Positions 27,130 to 39,645 of a DNA stretch of 64,000 nucleotides are shown here, piece by piece (position 1 is the stretch's first letter; each line of letters starts with the position of its first letter). Below the pieces are notes generated by a model. The model was not told the DNA's origin. It made no database searches and saw only the letters and a list, made by a program, of their open reading frames with translations. A program made the position numbers and the translations under genes. Source of the stretch: Fasciolopsis buskii. Its lineage: Eukaryota; Platyhelminthes; Trematoda; Plagiorchiida; Fasciolidae. Location of the stretch: the NCBI GenBank assembly GCA_008360955.1, contig LUCM01004076.1:283485-347484 (forward strand), written 5' to 3'.

Positions 27130-27416
27130 TGTACTACCTCTCATGCTATTTGGAAATTATATCAGAACTATTCGAAAATGTTATTCAGCTGAGATCCCGA
27201 TTGCATAGTCTGGAAGCGTGATTTATCCTTACACGGGCACATTTGTGAGTACGTATTGTATGATGAAATAATTATCCATGGATTGCTCTACAATCTGCGA
27301 GCAAATGTACCCTTGAAAAATCTTGTGTAAAGGAGGTGTGTTCTTAGTCAATTCCCAACATCTTCGACATAAATGTGAATGATTTTCATGCGCTATCTGA
27401 ATACCCCGGAAAATGG
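27130..27416. mobile_element. MITE-like element, copy M2 (inverted relative to M1)
   Basis: The right terminus on the minus strand reads CCATTTTCCGGGGTATTCAG, comparable to the ends of M1 and M3. The left end is not clear and may be truncated or rearranged near 27130-27150. The interior holds the 173-bp core nearly identical to that of M1, while the subterminal parts differ in sequence and length. No coding capacity is seen. Confidence 0.55.
27155..27327 (-). repeat. Right arm of near-perfect 173-bp inverted repeat
   Basis: This is the partner of 25144-25316 (171 of 173 positions identical). Outside the arm the sequence diverges at once on the left (27120-27154) and after a few bases on the right, although the right side still ends with a recognisable MITE terminus at about 27416. 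Confidence 0.95.
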
Positions 27417-30400
27417 CCTAATTGCATGTTTCACTGTAGATACCAGAGATAAGCTCGCATCATTTGTTGTTCTACGATAGTTACAAATGCGTTGATGATA
27501 CAATCGAACGATAGCTTTCCACGCATTCTGTCTTATATACTACAGGAAATTCATCAGTTTTTTTTGTATGGCCTAACATGCTCGGTGTAATTGCTGCGCA
27601 AAATGGGATCCGCTTTTGCTCAGCAGTTGCAGAATCTAGACGGAATTCGCTGAGTGCAATGATGCAATGAAACAAATATCCTAATTTTGCAAGCAACAAA
27701 ACTGCAACAAATCCACATGGCGTTAAAGATTTTGTTTGCCGCGCTTGCAAAAGATGTACCACTGCGGTTAAACAAACAGACTTCTCCGTTGTTTATCAAC
27801 CTTTGGCCGTGGTCTAACCACTCTGGACGGAAACATGGTTTCGGACTCCCCGTTAAACAAAAAGCATGCAACGTGGAATTTTTTAGTCCGTTCCGGCTTC
27901 TCGCTATCCTAGTATTAATTTTCTCATGTTGCCTATTCAGCGAACAAACCGATGTGCTTATTCCAACCCAAGTCGAGAGAACTGAGTCAGAGATCGGAAT
28001 GTACTAAGCGATGGTCACAAGGCCACCAGACAACCAATCGGTTTGTAACTGACTACGGAAGGCCTTTATAGGCTGTCTTTGTCATTATCCCCACAATTCT
28101 TTCCTGTCACTCTGGTCCGTTTAAAATCCAAATTTAATATTTCCGGTTCAGAAATTATGTGCTACTGTTGTTCGATCGTTTGCCTTCACTTCTTACAGTT
28201 TCCAAAGAGGAAGTGAGATTGAATAAATGTAATCGGCCTGTGAATCCAAACGTTCCCATACATACCAATCGCGGTTCATTAGGCTATTTCGAGCGGTTAG
28301 CAATTTTGGTTTCAGTAGTCTTGAACACGTTTGAATGGGAAAAGTTGCTGACTATGCTGGATAACTCCCATGCTATGGTATCGCGTAAGCCCTGCCAACC
28401 GAGTTGGGAGACCACACCAAACGATGTCTGGATGTGTTACCTAATGATCACGAGTTACCAGTTCAAATTCCGTGAGTACACGATGTTCTGCACAATGGAT
28501 CTATTGTAATTTACCGCTGGTTTACTCCCAGCAAAGTCCAACTGAAGCTGTGAAATTGTGAAGCGCCTGCTACGCTGAAACAAATTTGCAAGGTAACCAA
28601 TATGATGCTTAGGCAACCCTAATTAAACATGTCGTAAAAACGCTCATGAACATCATGTGTTTCAGAGGGTCCGCACCATCAGTTTAGTATAGTTTCATCC
28701 CAAGTATACTCAGCTGCACTTTCACACAATACAGTCTTCCATTTTGCTACCAGTAATCACTGCGGACAAATATACTTCTGAATATGAACATGAAAGTTTG
28801 ACAACCTAATACTTATCTGATCATTTGAGCCCATGTGATGCCAGCGTAAGTGAATGTTGTCTGCCAAGCACCGGGAATAAGGCGATTGTGGAAGCCAAGG
28901 CAAGAACTTACCGAATATACGGCGTTTTGATTTTTCCCATCTGATAACCAGCATTTGGTTCGATTGACACATAAATGCACATGACTGTAGAAAAACAGCA
29001 AGAGACCGAGAGGAGCACTTAGAAACTAGTTTACAACAACTAGTGATTCCCATTGATCTTGGTCAGTGGCTACGATCCGTAACTCACCACGTCCCGTTTC
29101 ACTTCGTGCGGTTTCTCATGGATCCATGGGTTTATCGATCAAGAAATATTTTCCTGGGTGCTTATTAACCGACCATCAACGAGATGTGGCTTTGCAATAA
29201 TTCCTGAGATGGCTTAACTGGAAGGATGAACTGTGGGATGAAATTATTTGGACTAATAAATCACAGGCAGCTATAGCAGTGTCTTGTGAGTGCGGAAAAC
29301 AGTTTCGAAGTAAGAATGAAACTAGTTGCTACAAGTCAAACGGTTGGTAGTGAGCACGGGTGAGTGCTATTAGATTACACAAAGATGGATCAGACACAAA
29401 ATATCAACAGAATGTCAGAGAACGAAGGAGCTTCTACTGCACTGAGAAGTTTGGCCAATAAGAAAAGTCGTGAGTGATTCCGAAAATTGTAAATATGTGG
29501 TAGACGTGCTTGGTTTGTTCCCGTTCTTGAGGCGCATTCCTAACACCAAGCTGAGGCAACTGGTCGCCATTGTAGTTAAAATTGATGTAAATGATTGCCA
29601 AAATATTATGCTGCTAAATGTGGCACATGCTGAATGATACCATGATTGGTGAGACCGTTGATTCTTGTGTACTCCACTAGGAAAGCCGAGTACACCCGAT
29701 GTGGTTGAGTTCTATGACCTGGAAACATTAAGACTGTGTGAAAATACGTTTTAATGTTTCAGCAGTCGTACACTTGAATGCAAGCTGCGCGCTAGCATAA
29801 TGGAACTAAGGATACTGGAGAGAAATTAAGGTGTTTTTCTGGCAATATGGTTGTTGAAATATGAGACGACTCGCCTGGATTTGTACCTCCAACTACGCGT
29901 GGGACTGTAATGCGAGGATAATACGAACTCAACAACTAGTGCCGTGAATTGGCTCAAGGCTGGGGACACACACGCACACAAGCAAAATTGGCGGAGGGAC
30001 ACAAAAAAGAACGCGTATGCTGGTGATAGTTAATTTTATCAAAGAACTTGGTTCTACAATCAATCTTTAGTGTAAAATCGAGGTTGGTCCATTATCCCTC
30101 TCTGCCTTTCTCTGCCGTATTTTCTGTCGTTCTTGATCGGTCTTCCTCCTATTCGCCAGTATCCGTCAAGCAGATTCTCCCGGCACCCAGATGGTCGTGA
30201 CACAGGGGTAGTTTGTTGTTATTGGACAGCATACGAACGGCCTTATCGGTTCCAGCGCCGTTAAATTGTACATATCAAGACCAAATGACGTAAGGAGTGT
30301 ATAGAAAAATCGATGCCCCATGCACTGGTTTTTATTGTGAATGATATAATTTTAATAACACACCGTTGTTGGTAGATGTAATGCGATGTTAAATTGTTCG

Positions 30401-31105
30401 TAAATATTTTACCATTGATTTGTAACACGGAATTGAAAAGTAAGCTATCACATTGCACAAAGTTTTGTTCATATCAGTTCCTTGATTATATTAGCCTATT
30501 TCAGGTTTCTCATATTCAACAAAAGGAAAATAAATTTTCCAGAAATGATTCGTCTTTTCACACTGACATTTATGCTGAAGTTGACGGAGGCAGAAGTGTA
30601 CACTGTAAAGCGAATCATCCGTACGCAAAGTTGTTCTCCACTGATGGACCTAAGTATAGAGAAAGACTTGAAACCGTACAATAGTTTCATGATTTTTAAT
30701 GCTAAGCCGAGCGTTGATAATGATTAAATTTTCCTGAATCCGGTTCTCATTTCATGATCTTCTAGGACTTAGAGTTCCGAAGTCGATAAATAGTCCATGG
30801 TGCATGAGTGGGTAGGAAGTAGGTTACGATGCTTTTCTGTCAGAAAGAGTGAATGCCGGGATAAATTTTTAACTATCAATTAAGAGTTACTCAGTATAGT
30901 CAACATGGAGTTCTTCAAGAGTCGAACTTCCCGTTAATGCCACGAGCTATTTTTAGAAAATCAATCAGGAAGCCCAGAATTCTAACAAACCTTCAAGCGA
31001 AGTCTGCGAAGGCATTTAGTCGGTAGCAGTGACAACGTGTATGATTCACAACCTCGATCAATATGCATTCTTGAGAAATCAGAAGGATATCATAAACAGA
31101 ATACT
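27417..31105. other. Gene-poor sequence, nothing recognised
   Basis: There are short frames only, the longest being 116 codons at 28159-28509 (+) and 106 codons at 27687-28007 (+). Neither has a recognisable motif. The segment 30080-30180 (+) is pyrimidine-rich. I see no gene or element. Confidence 0.6.
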
Positions 31106-31134
31106 ATTGTTGTTCTTGTTGTTGTTGTTGTTGT
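31106..31134. repeat. Imperfect (GTT)n microsatellite
   Basis: About nine GTT/TGT units with one interruption (TTC) run across this interval. It is a simple repeat and no function is implied. Confidence 0.9.
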
Positions 31135-32784
31135 AATACCAGTCCATGTTAGGGTATCAACGAAACCATCCTGAAAAAATTACTAACTCTCACTGAAAGC
31201 AAAGCGTAGCGTCTGTCAGTCGACTATCATACGAATCACATGTTGGTCAAGCAGTGACGTACGACCATACACATGCCGACCGCCTGATATTTGGACGAGA
31301 CCTCCACTAACCCGTTCAGTCAAAGCCACACTCTGGGCAGTCGGATAGGTCCTGGATCGGTCAAATAGTTTAAAACATTACTCAGTATGCTGCATGGCCT
31401 TGACAAAAATAACGAGCGCCCTAATAAAGCCAAATAAAGCGCAAAAACCGAGTTCGTCTTATTCATTCATCATTTGCAAGATTTGTTTTATAAACTGATT
31501 CTTCGATATCACTAACTCCAGCGGCCTGCCAGTCGTCTCGAGTTTTTTCATTCCCAGCCCGCCTAATCAAACAAGAACGACTAAAATGATTTCCGGCCTG
31601 TTCGAATAATTGTTTCATTTATTTGTCATACTCAAACCGTTAAAACAGACGCAAATGGGAATAGAAATCACTGTTCCATTTCCGATTGTTTTGGCCTAGA
31701 TCTTAAACTCGAAAATGTCACCAAAAAACTAGGGGCTACTTTTTCTCTTTTCCAGAGTTAGGAGCGGCTGGTCTCCCAACGTACCTCCTGGCTTGCGGTC
31801 ATTAGGTCACGTGCATCATTCACTTGAATACCGACGGACAGTCCCGTTCCCCAGATTTGATCCATCCTCAGTTTCATTTGACTGATTGTACCATCCGATG
31901 ACACGGATTGGCCGAATATTATCATTCACTCTGGTCCACAGATGTGCAGAGTTAAAGGCAGTTACCCTTGGAACCAAGTGCCCAAGACCCGAAATATAGT
32001 ATAGCAGCAGATGCCACTCAGAATTCAATCGCCCTGGGACACCATGAACGATGGAAATCGTCGAAGTCAGTTGCGCTGTCCTATTCTTGCCGATCCTTAC
32101 TTCCGGATACCGTAAACAACAAGATTTGTAAAACCCTGAGATATCAGCGTAGCAGAATTCTGCGTTTTGACCGCGAGCAGTAGTGGGCGGGGAAACGGCA
32201 ACATCCGAGTTTGTGGAGAATACGCCCGATCCACATCAATGTTTTGGGAACATCGGTCCACAAAATCCGGGTTTTAGACCATTTAGTCTTACACCTGAAG
32301 ATGAAACAACACAGGTAGGTGTTAATCGTCCATAAGAAACGGTGGTCATCAGCGAGATGGGTTTTCCTAAACGATATGAGGCTGGTCGATCGAATTAGCT
32401 ATTCCTGTCTTTTGTGAATGATGACAACACAGATTTGTTATTGGGTTGGGAGAACTTATTTTTCTATCTATCTGTGCAGCGAAACACATACCCAGCACTT
32501 GAAGTGAGCTTACGATTGTGCCGGTTGACATGAAAGATCATGGATCTTGTAGTAAAAATTGCACAGGTCTTAGTTTTGTAAGTAATATGTCCCGACGACT
32601 CGCTGGCAGATTGTCTGGTACTCGCGTAGAGTATGTGCTGATTTCTGACCTCATTGGGCTGTCGGCTATATTTTTATAAGCCAGTTGTTTGGTCATAGGC
32701 ATACATTCTATTGGATCTCTATGCGTGTCTTACTCGAATAAGTGTGCTAAGAATCACAGCCGATTCCGTGCTTATGGAAACTAT
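31135..32784. other. Gene-poor sequence, nothing recognised
   Basis: No gene or mobile element was identified. About 31750-32230 is somewhat GC-richer, with overlapping short frames on both strands (31816-32028 minus, 31968-32183 plus) that show no known motif. Confidence 0.6.
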
Positions 32785-32785
32785 T

Positions 32786-33225
32786 CTTCCGAGCCCACCA
32801 CCACCACTGGTATCCGTCTGAGTTGCATTTTTCACCTTTGATTTAGCTTTGTAATTGATATGCTTATGGAAATCGCCCAATTCTCAAGTGAAAATGGTCG
32901 CATCGAGACATGATGAGAAGGTTGTACTTCCGGGTGAGGATCCAGATGAGGCGCCATTATTTTTCTACCGTCTGAATGGCAGAGTAGGTGAGTTTTGGGT
33001 ACGTTTTTTGCCTTCAAAGTGCAGAATAGTTGTTTGCAAACTGGCTTAATTCAAAGCAGAGATAAATATGAGTGAAGTAGGTGGGTTCATTTACTCGGGT
33101 AATTGTATCTCACTGGGTGTTTTTATATCATATGAAGTGCCTTCTCGAATGCAGAAGGCTTGATTAATATTTGTCAGCTTGGGCATCGGGCATGTCACCG
33201 TGATCAGATTTCGAATGTTTTTGAC
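32786..33225 (+). mobile_element. RTE-clade LINE fragment, copy G
   Basis: This is a short RT fragment of an RTE-type retrotransposon. Coding blocks in order are TTTTGIRLSCIFHL (the damaged SGVRQGCPLSPFLF block), FVIDMLMEIAQFSSENGRIE, VVLPGEDPDEAP and YRLNGRVGEF with PSKCRIVV. In a shifted frame come IYSGNCISLGVFIS and PSRMQKA, matching the YLGSCIS-SRIQKAR region of other copies. A YADD box is absent: the DNA between SENGRIE and VVLPGED lacks it. The copy is very similar, base for base, to the reverse complement of copy E at about 50930-51366, with small indels. Both start at the same motif (ATTCTTCCGAG), which suggests a shared truncation or a duplicated fragment. Confidence 0.8.
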
Positions 33226-36225
33226 AGTAGAAATTTTGGCGCATATATATATATGAAATCCTTGTAAATAAACTCCAACATGGTTCCCAGTTGCTGGGTC
33301 TCCGTATTGCTTTCTGTTACGTATTCTGGCTTCAGAGCTATCCTAATAACTAATTATGATCCGGGCCCGTGCGTCATTATGATCAATCACAGCTCATGCC
33401 ATTATTTAGCGTGAAAGTTTTGCAGGAAGTGGACAGATTGATCCGCAGGAGTACTGCAATGTCGCACTAAACGCGTTGATCGAAATACCAATATAGATAG
33501 TTGTCTGACTGAAGTAATTACATGTGATGAATCGAACTGGTCAACGGGTTGTGTGATCATTCAACTAGCATCACGACAAACCGAAATACCCATTTGGTGT
33601 GATCAGTAAACGGAATCGAGAAGAAACCGGGAGATAAGTTACTGTTTATGTTGAGCTTTATCAATTACTGCACAAATTAAACTGTTTTAAACGACCACAA
33701 GAAACTTAGTATTCTCCAACTGGTTGGGCTAAAGTTCAAATCAAGTCACTTAGGTGCATTTTAGACCCAAACCCGTGGATATTCAGTGTGGAGTGGACTA
33801 AGCCAGCCGAACGTGCACGTCGTAATTTTCGCAAATGTTCGGATCGATATCAGTTTTTGGACATATTTAAGAGGCACTTGTGAAATCAAATGAACCTTTT
33901 GAGCTGATCCGAACAGCAAACCGAGCCTATTACAGTACCATTCCATCGAATGACTTGATCTCATCTCATGGACCATAAAACTGTAACATTTCGGAGAGGC
34001 AGAACCTAAAGCGGATAGCCCTCCTCTTTGTGATAGAACAAGAGAACAAATCTATGCTTAAGAATCACGAAAATATGCCGTGGGATATAGTAGGTACTTC
34101 AAAAACAGTCCACTACTCGATCTTATGCAAATAGCCTAAGAATCTTGAAACAAGACTGGGGCTACCAAAGGATGCCAAAATAAAGCCATCCGTCATCGGT
34201 TCTTGTCAGAGGCAACGGCCACAATCCGGTTTTGTATGACAAAGAGTGAAAAATGAATTGATGTAATACAAGAAACTACGGATGTGAACTCAGAAAACAG
34301 CGATGTGAAATAAAATCAACAATCGGCGACTTATTTCACCGTCAGATCCGTTTACAGTTTCTACATCAATTTAAGCCTACCCCAAAACCGATTAGCCTTT
34401 TCAATCAACCTCATCTAGGAAGTTTTCCCGTGCCCAGTATGTTTTATCCAGCTCATAATATGTGGCACGTCATTTTAATACAACTCCTTATTCGCTGGAC
34501 GCAAATGGCCATTGAATTCATCGGGAAGCGACATTCGATAACATCCTATTTTCAATGCGTACTGTCCGGCTTAGCAGACACAACACTCCTAAAGGTTATA
34601 TCACCCTAGCTGTCTGCAAGTGGCCTGCTGATAGTCGAAACTATGATAAAGTTATTGCCACACTGAAAAACTTAAACATACGACCACAAATAATCCTTTC
34701 GCAAGGCACATCCTAATAACGAGACATAAAGAAGGATTACCTTTAGACAAGCAGCTTCTAAAACTGAAAACTCATTCTCTCGATTGCGACTTCAAATCAG
34801 CCAGTGCCGAACGGTGACGAATTTTTTACTCTCGCCTTAATTTGAGGATTAGAATTAACCGGATAGTTTATGGATTATTATAGTAAAAATCAACTTGAAT
34901 CTGAAAGCAGCCCATGATCTACGGGACAATTGGACTAGGTTCAAAAGCAGTCTACGACTTACATTATATAAACGACATCCCTGTACTCTGTACTCTGCAT
35001 CAGTTACAGCCGTCATTTCCCCTGATCAGACTGACTCTGACCCACTCAAATCCCTGCCTCCTCAGTATCCAATTCTTGTTGCGTTGGGAACCTGTTCATC
35101 ATTCTCGAGTAAACTGCCCCGTTAAACATAAAAGATGTATAGTTTCTGTTAAAGTGAACGTTTTCAGCATGTCTGTTGATAGTCATATCATTTCCACACA
35201 AGGTTCGGGTATGTTTTACTGACTCCTGAGTCTCCCTTATCTGCAGGTACCGTAATTCAGTTCATTTCAGTTTGGAAAATACCGTCTTCTCATTCTTACG
35301 TCGTAATCAACATACAGGATGATAATGTTCCTACGTGTGCACGAAATGATGCCAGTGAGTTTGTTGTCAATAGCCGCCATTGGCAAATCATTACCTCGCC
35401 TATACGCGTCATCCTAACATACCTTGTGGACCATTCACTCTTCCGTTCTATTAAAAACAGTATGCCGCCATTAAACTATTCGTTCTTCTTGATCTGCGCT
35501 CAGACGTATTTTATGACATGTTGGAAGCAAGAGTTCAGCGAACGGGGCATGCCCATAGCCGCTAGGGTCCATTCAGGGGTAGGAGAACCTGTAAACGTAA
35601 CTCTGAAACTTGGAGTGGGATAGAATCAAACTAGATGTGGTGACGAGCCGGAGAACAGCGAATTGCCAAAGCTGTCGAAATCCCCTTTTTGAACAAATCC
35701 CATTTCTTCATTTAGCCTTCTTGATGCTCGCGTTGGGTCACAACACCATTCTTCAACAGTTATCATCGAACTCAAAATCAATCGCCAACACATCAAGGTG
35801 CCATTCTATGCCAGACATCATTTTAAATAAGTTTAACATTGTCAACTTATTATAACTTGGCAACATTGAGTCATCCAATTCAGTATTCGGGGCTCTAATC
35901 AACATCGCAAATGTAACATGGGTACTAATAATGGTCAGATTATGAATCAGAACATGTTCTTCATGCCTAACGTACCCCACGTATAGGCCAGCTACTCACG
36001 AAGATCACCTAGTGTGACGTATTCAGCTCATTCGATTAGAAGTTGCGCAAATCACCACAGTTCTACGGGGATGATAGGAATAAGCATACGGCTTTCGGAG
36101 CTTGTGGAAACTTCACCGGTTTGTTAGATTCTTTTTGGAATGTTTCACAGAGTCGATTGTTTTCAAAGAAATAGTTGTATCGTATAAAGAGAGAAAATTT
36201 CTGACATCTTTGTTAAGGTTGACGG
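33226..36225. other. Gene-poor sequence, nothing recognised
   Basis: A short (AT)n run at about 33243-33254 lies next to the end of RTE copy G. Frames at 34895-35125 and 34914-35222 (+) overlap in GC-neutral DNA and show no convincing family. Nothing else was recognised. Confidence 0.55.
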
Positions 36226-37135
36226 TTGGGTAATTTGCGGAGCGAACGAGCACGGGCACGACTCAAGTATGCGAACAAGGCATTATTCGAACTAGCTGCC
36301 GGACTTGAGATATTCAAGTATATAGAGATTATCAAACGTATTGTGAGAATATTCGTTTATTATTCCCCGTGGTTTCCTCACGTCCTCAGTAAAATCAATC
36401 TACTCGTTCAAAATCACCCATTCCCACTGCCAGAAAACATTATCATTGTTTCTGCAACTGAAACAAGATACGGAGTATGCAATTCGCGCCATTCCTGAAC
36501 AAGGTGCTTTTCCAGTAACAGGAACGGACGCGTCCGACATTGTGATCGCTGTCTTTCTCTCTGTCTCAATCAGAAGGCCCTACCGGGTGCGTTTTCCCCA
36601 GTGCTTCGACCCCCCCAGAGGGTCATTATTTCGCGGTCAAAGAGTATATGGTGCTCTTTTGGATGCTAAAAAACGATGGTGACGCGCTGTTGCAACTGAC
36701 TCCAGGCTAGGATCAAATCAGAGGTCTATTGTGTTCGTTCTCGACCAAGAACGGAAGGTAAACGTAAGAATGAGGAACTCCAGTGCTGGGAATTAGAACC
36801 CACTGATAACCCCTTTGATACCGATTACCCTACATGGACATACATTCAGGTCACAAGCGCGGATTTCCGGAGGTTTTGAGGACCCAGAGCTCATGTAGAT
36901 TGAAAGACTTTTCATTATCTTCTGTTTCGCCTCGTTATTACGGTAATGATCTATGTATTTCGGTTCCCCAGCCTGCCATTTTGCCACCAAATTCATTAAC
37001 ACAATGACCCACACACTGTTCGGCATGCGGAGAACTGAAATATTAACTTCTGGAATTTTTGCCGGCCGCTTTTTATGTCAGCATAAGTTTCGGATATCGA
37101 AGCGTTGCTGCTTCTCCGGGAATGTGATTTCATAA
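36226..37135 (+). mobile_element. Ty3/Gypsy RT connection, RNase H and zinc-binding relic
   Basis: This is part of a Gypsy polyprotein broken by frameshifts. 36226-36498 reads YYSPWFPHVLSKINLLVQN and HPFPLPENI, where Gypsy elements have the YYSRWIPHFS-like block at the end of RT. 36446-36682 reads LKQDTEYAIR, TGTDASDIVIAVFLS and then, after a shift, FSPVLRPPQ with SKSIWCSFGC. These correspond to the ETDASD RNase H active-site block and the FFSRTL / VEKEA-A-V block. 36700-36840 shows RSRPRTEGKRKNEELQCWELE, matching the DQ-R-KIKNEKIQRWRLEL end of RNase H. 36940-37100 keeps traces of the integrase zinc-binding linker (RFPSLPFCHQ, HAEN). No LTR or catalytic integrase core is readable afterwards. 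It is a different lineage from the 17 kb integrase by motif style, though the two relics do not overlap in domain. Confidence 0.72.
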
Positions 37136-39515
37136 ATGTCAACCATAAATCCTAATATAGCATCGATTTCGCGTCCATCAGAGCTGTAAACGTAAATCCA
37201 TATATCAGTAAGCGATAATCCTAATTTACTATTTAAAATTGATATTTTGTCAAATATGTTCACTCACATTGTAGCAGATGAAATTCCCAGACTGAATTAA
37301 TGGCCACGGAAGTAGTAATTTGGTGAACTCAACAGACCAACACAAAATTCTTATTTCGAGCTTGTCTGGTTTCGTGGTTAAATTCAACGACAAACTGAAT
37401 CGCGGTGATATGTGACTGTTGTAATTACGCTTGCCGTTCATTCATTGGTAATGAGCGGTTTAGAACGTGCAGCTCAAAGCTGTTGAGAACCAAACGAGAA
37501 ATTCCGTGATTTTAAGTTGAATTTTCAAGACGACGGAAAAAATCTGTGACGAGTACGGCAACTGTCGATTAGTGTGTGGAGCGCCAACCAATAAACCTTT
37601 GCTTAACAGTTTATAACGTAGGGACCCATGGTTGTTGGTCGAACTTAGCTTTGGGCGGAAGGCTGGCCACTGCAAAGCCATAGATGCATGGCCACCTTTA
37701 GCCCACGCATAAACGGCCTGCGGTGGCAGTAATATATCTAGACGTGAGGCTATCCTTAACCCTCCTGTCACGAGTAACTGTATTTACTTTCTCCCCTTGA
37801 TTAAACCCCGTTACGAGGAAGGTTAGTACTGTTACGTTCACACACAAGTGCACGTGCAGAAAATGGAAAATTTCTGTCATGAAATTAGTACTTCGGAACA
37901 CATCCAACAGAAAATGCCTTTGTTTTATGGTTGAGTGTGGAGGAATCCATTTTCGGCTTCCTTCGGGTATATCCGAGTCTTTAAGTCAGTCGTTATTCGT
38001 TGCTCACTATTTTGACGTTGCTTTCAGATTAGCTTAGGATGACTTCATACACTAATCTGGAGAATTCGTCGTTTGTCTGCAATCCTGTTTCAGCTAGATC
38101 TGCCATAATGTCACCAACAAAGAGGCTTTTCTTCCCCCTTTTCGACCCGGTTGCATTGTGCTTTTCGTATTTTTATTTCTATGACGAAGAGACTGGAATA
38201 ACACAGTCATGAATGAATTTAGAAAAAAGTGTTGATTTTCAAAGCTGTCTGAGGTTTCCTGTTCGAATGGGCAAATGTGGCAACCTTCAAATGGAGGCAT
38301 GAGTTCACGATATTCATATTAGATTGGCATCTTCACCAACAAATGCCTACCATACAGGATTAACTTTAGATAAGGAACCAAAATTCAGTGCAACAGTAGA
38401 TGGAGCAGAAGGTGAACGAGAACGACTGGCAACGCATTGAAAATATTCCGGCAAAAGTTATTTTAGATCCAAATTAGAGAAGCGGCATTCGATTCAGGAA
38501 AAAAAATTTCGTTGGATTCCCTGAAATCAGGACAGTATCATCAACATTTAAGTATTTTGGATGGAGAATAAGTCAAAAGACCCCAAATGTATGCGGAAAT
38601 GGAAAAGGGGATAACATGGCATCAGGAGGTAAACCAGAAATTTTTGACCTGGTTGAGAAATGTTTTCCACTGCTATAGTTTACTCAAATCGATTATGAAA
38701 CTAGTTCCGTGGGGCTGCATGGAGTTGTGTAGGGCGATGGAGAGCTCCAGGATTCTGAGGCGGACGAGACCGGACTACTGGATCAAGGGCTAAAGAATAA
38801 TCGAGCAAGCGATGGGAACATAAGGAACTTTCATTCAATAATTAGATGATAAAACAACCATGGCATCTCGAGCGTACAAGTGCGAAACCAGCAGGACAAG
38901 TTAGTACATTCAGATGTGTTTGAAGACAAAAGGGAACGGTTTTTCGGCTATTCTGACAACGACAAATGCGAACACAGATAGACAAAACACACCAGGGCAG
39001 TCTGGTCCTTTGAGATCTGATATGATGGGTACTGAGCATGACAGCTCAGCATCTATAATACCTACCAGTGATCAGTATGGCAACTTGGGTAGAAAAGTAC
39101 TTGTGAATCGTCCGAGCGAACTCATCAGGACCAGCGAATTTCCATTGTGTTCCAAACATTTTTGTTACAGATAGGGGCTCTGTGAGATGAAGCCACCAGT
39201 CGATGTCAAAATCGCAAAGCCACCTTGTTCTGGAATGATCAGTCATGTAAAAGTGTGGATAGATCAGGTCTGCGAAACAGGACCGTCCAACAAGCCCATC
39301 AGTATTCAGGTGAATGGTGCACGGGCTAAAGACCCGAATGACCGTAAGCCAGAAACCAAGGAACGACTTAACTTTGGAACAAAGAAAAAACGGACCATAT
39401 ATTTAGTGACACATTCGGAGGCGAACAAGGGTGGCTTTCGAGATTAAAATCAAAGAAGAAGCAATCGGTAGTCGACCAATGAGCTCTCTCCCGTGTTTAC
39501 CTATTTTAACGGTTT
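37136..39515. other. Probable decayed LTR-element surroundings, nothing firm
   Basis: No domain could be assigned. Frames at 37460-37771 (-, 103 codons), 38587-38793 (+), 38914-39174 (+) and 39187-39447 (+, 86 codons, lysine-rich) have no known motif. Because the stretch lies between a Gypsy relic and a repeat that elsewhere follows a Gypsy integrase, some of it may be element sequence too degraded to read. Confidence 0.4.
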
Positions 39516-39645
39516 AACCATGACAAATGAAAAAACTGTCCTTTTGAGGAGCCAAAGGCCGTTTGATCATTCTAGCTTCGTTGGATAGGCCGGGTTGGAC
39601 TAGAATCCAGACAACCGACTGAAGGGGAAAGAGCTGGCCACCGCG
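39516..39645 (+). repeat. Segment shared with 18.1 kb (copy 2)
   Basis: ATGACAAATG at 39519 begins a stretch of about 125 bases that aligns in the same orientation with 18141-18265. Matching blocks include AACTGTC, TTTGATC, TTCG-TTG, GCCGG-TGG and GACTGAAG. The source family is unknown. Confidence 0.5.

Noticed and set aside
34895..35222. Plus-strand YINDIPVL, like the LYINDLP block of Jockey/CR1 RTs
   Set aside because: The surrounding sequence does not contain the GVPQGS or FADD blocks at the right distance. A match of eight residues is not enough.
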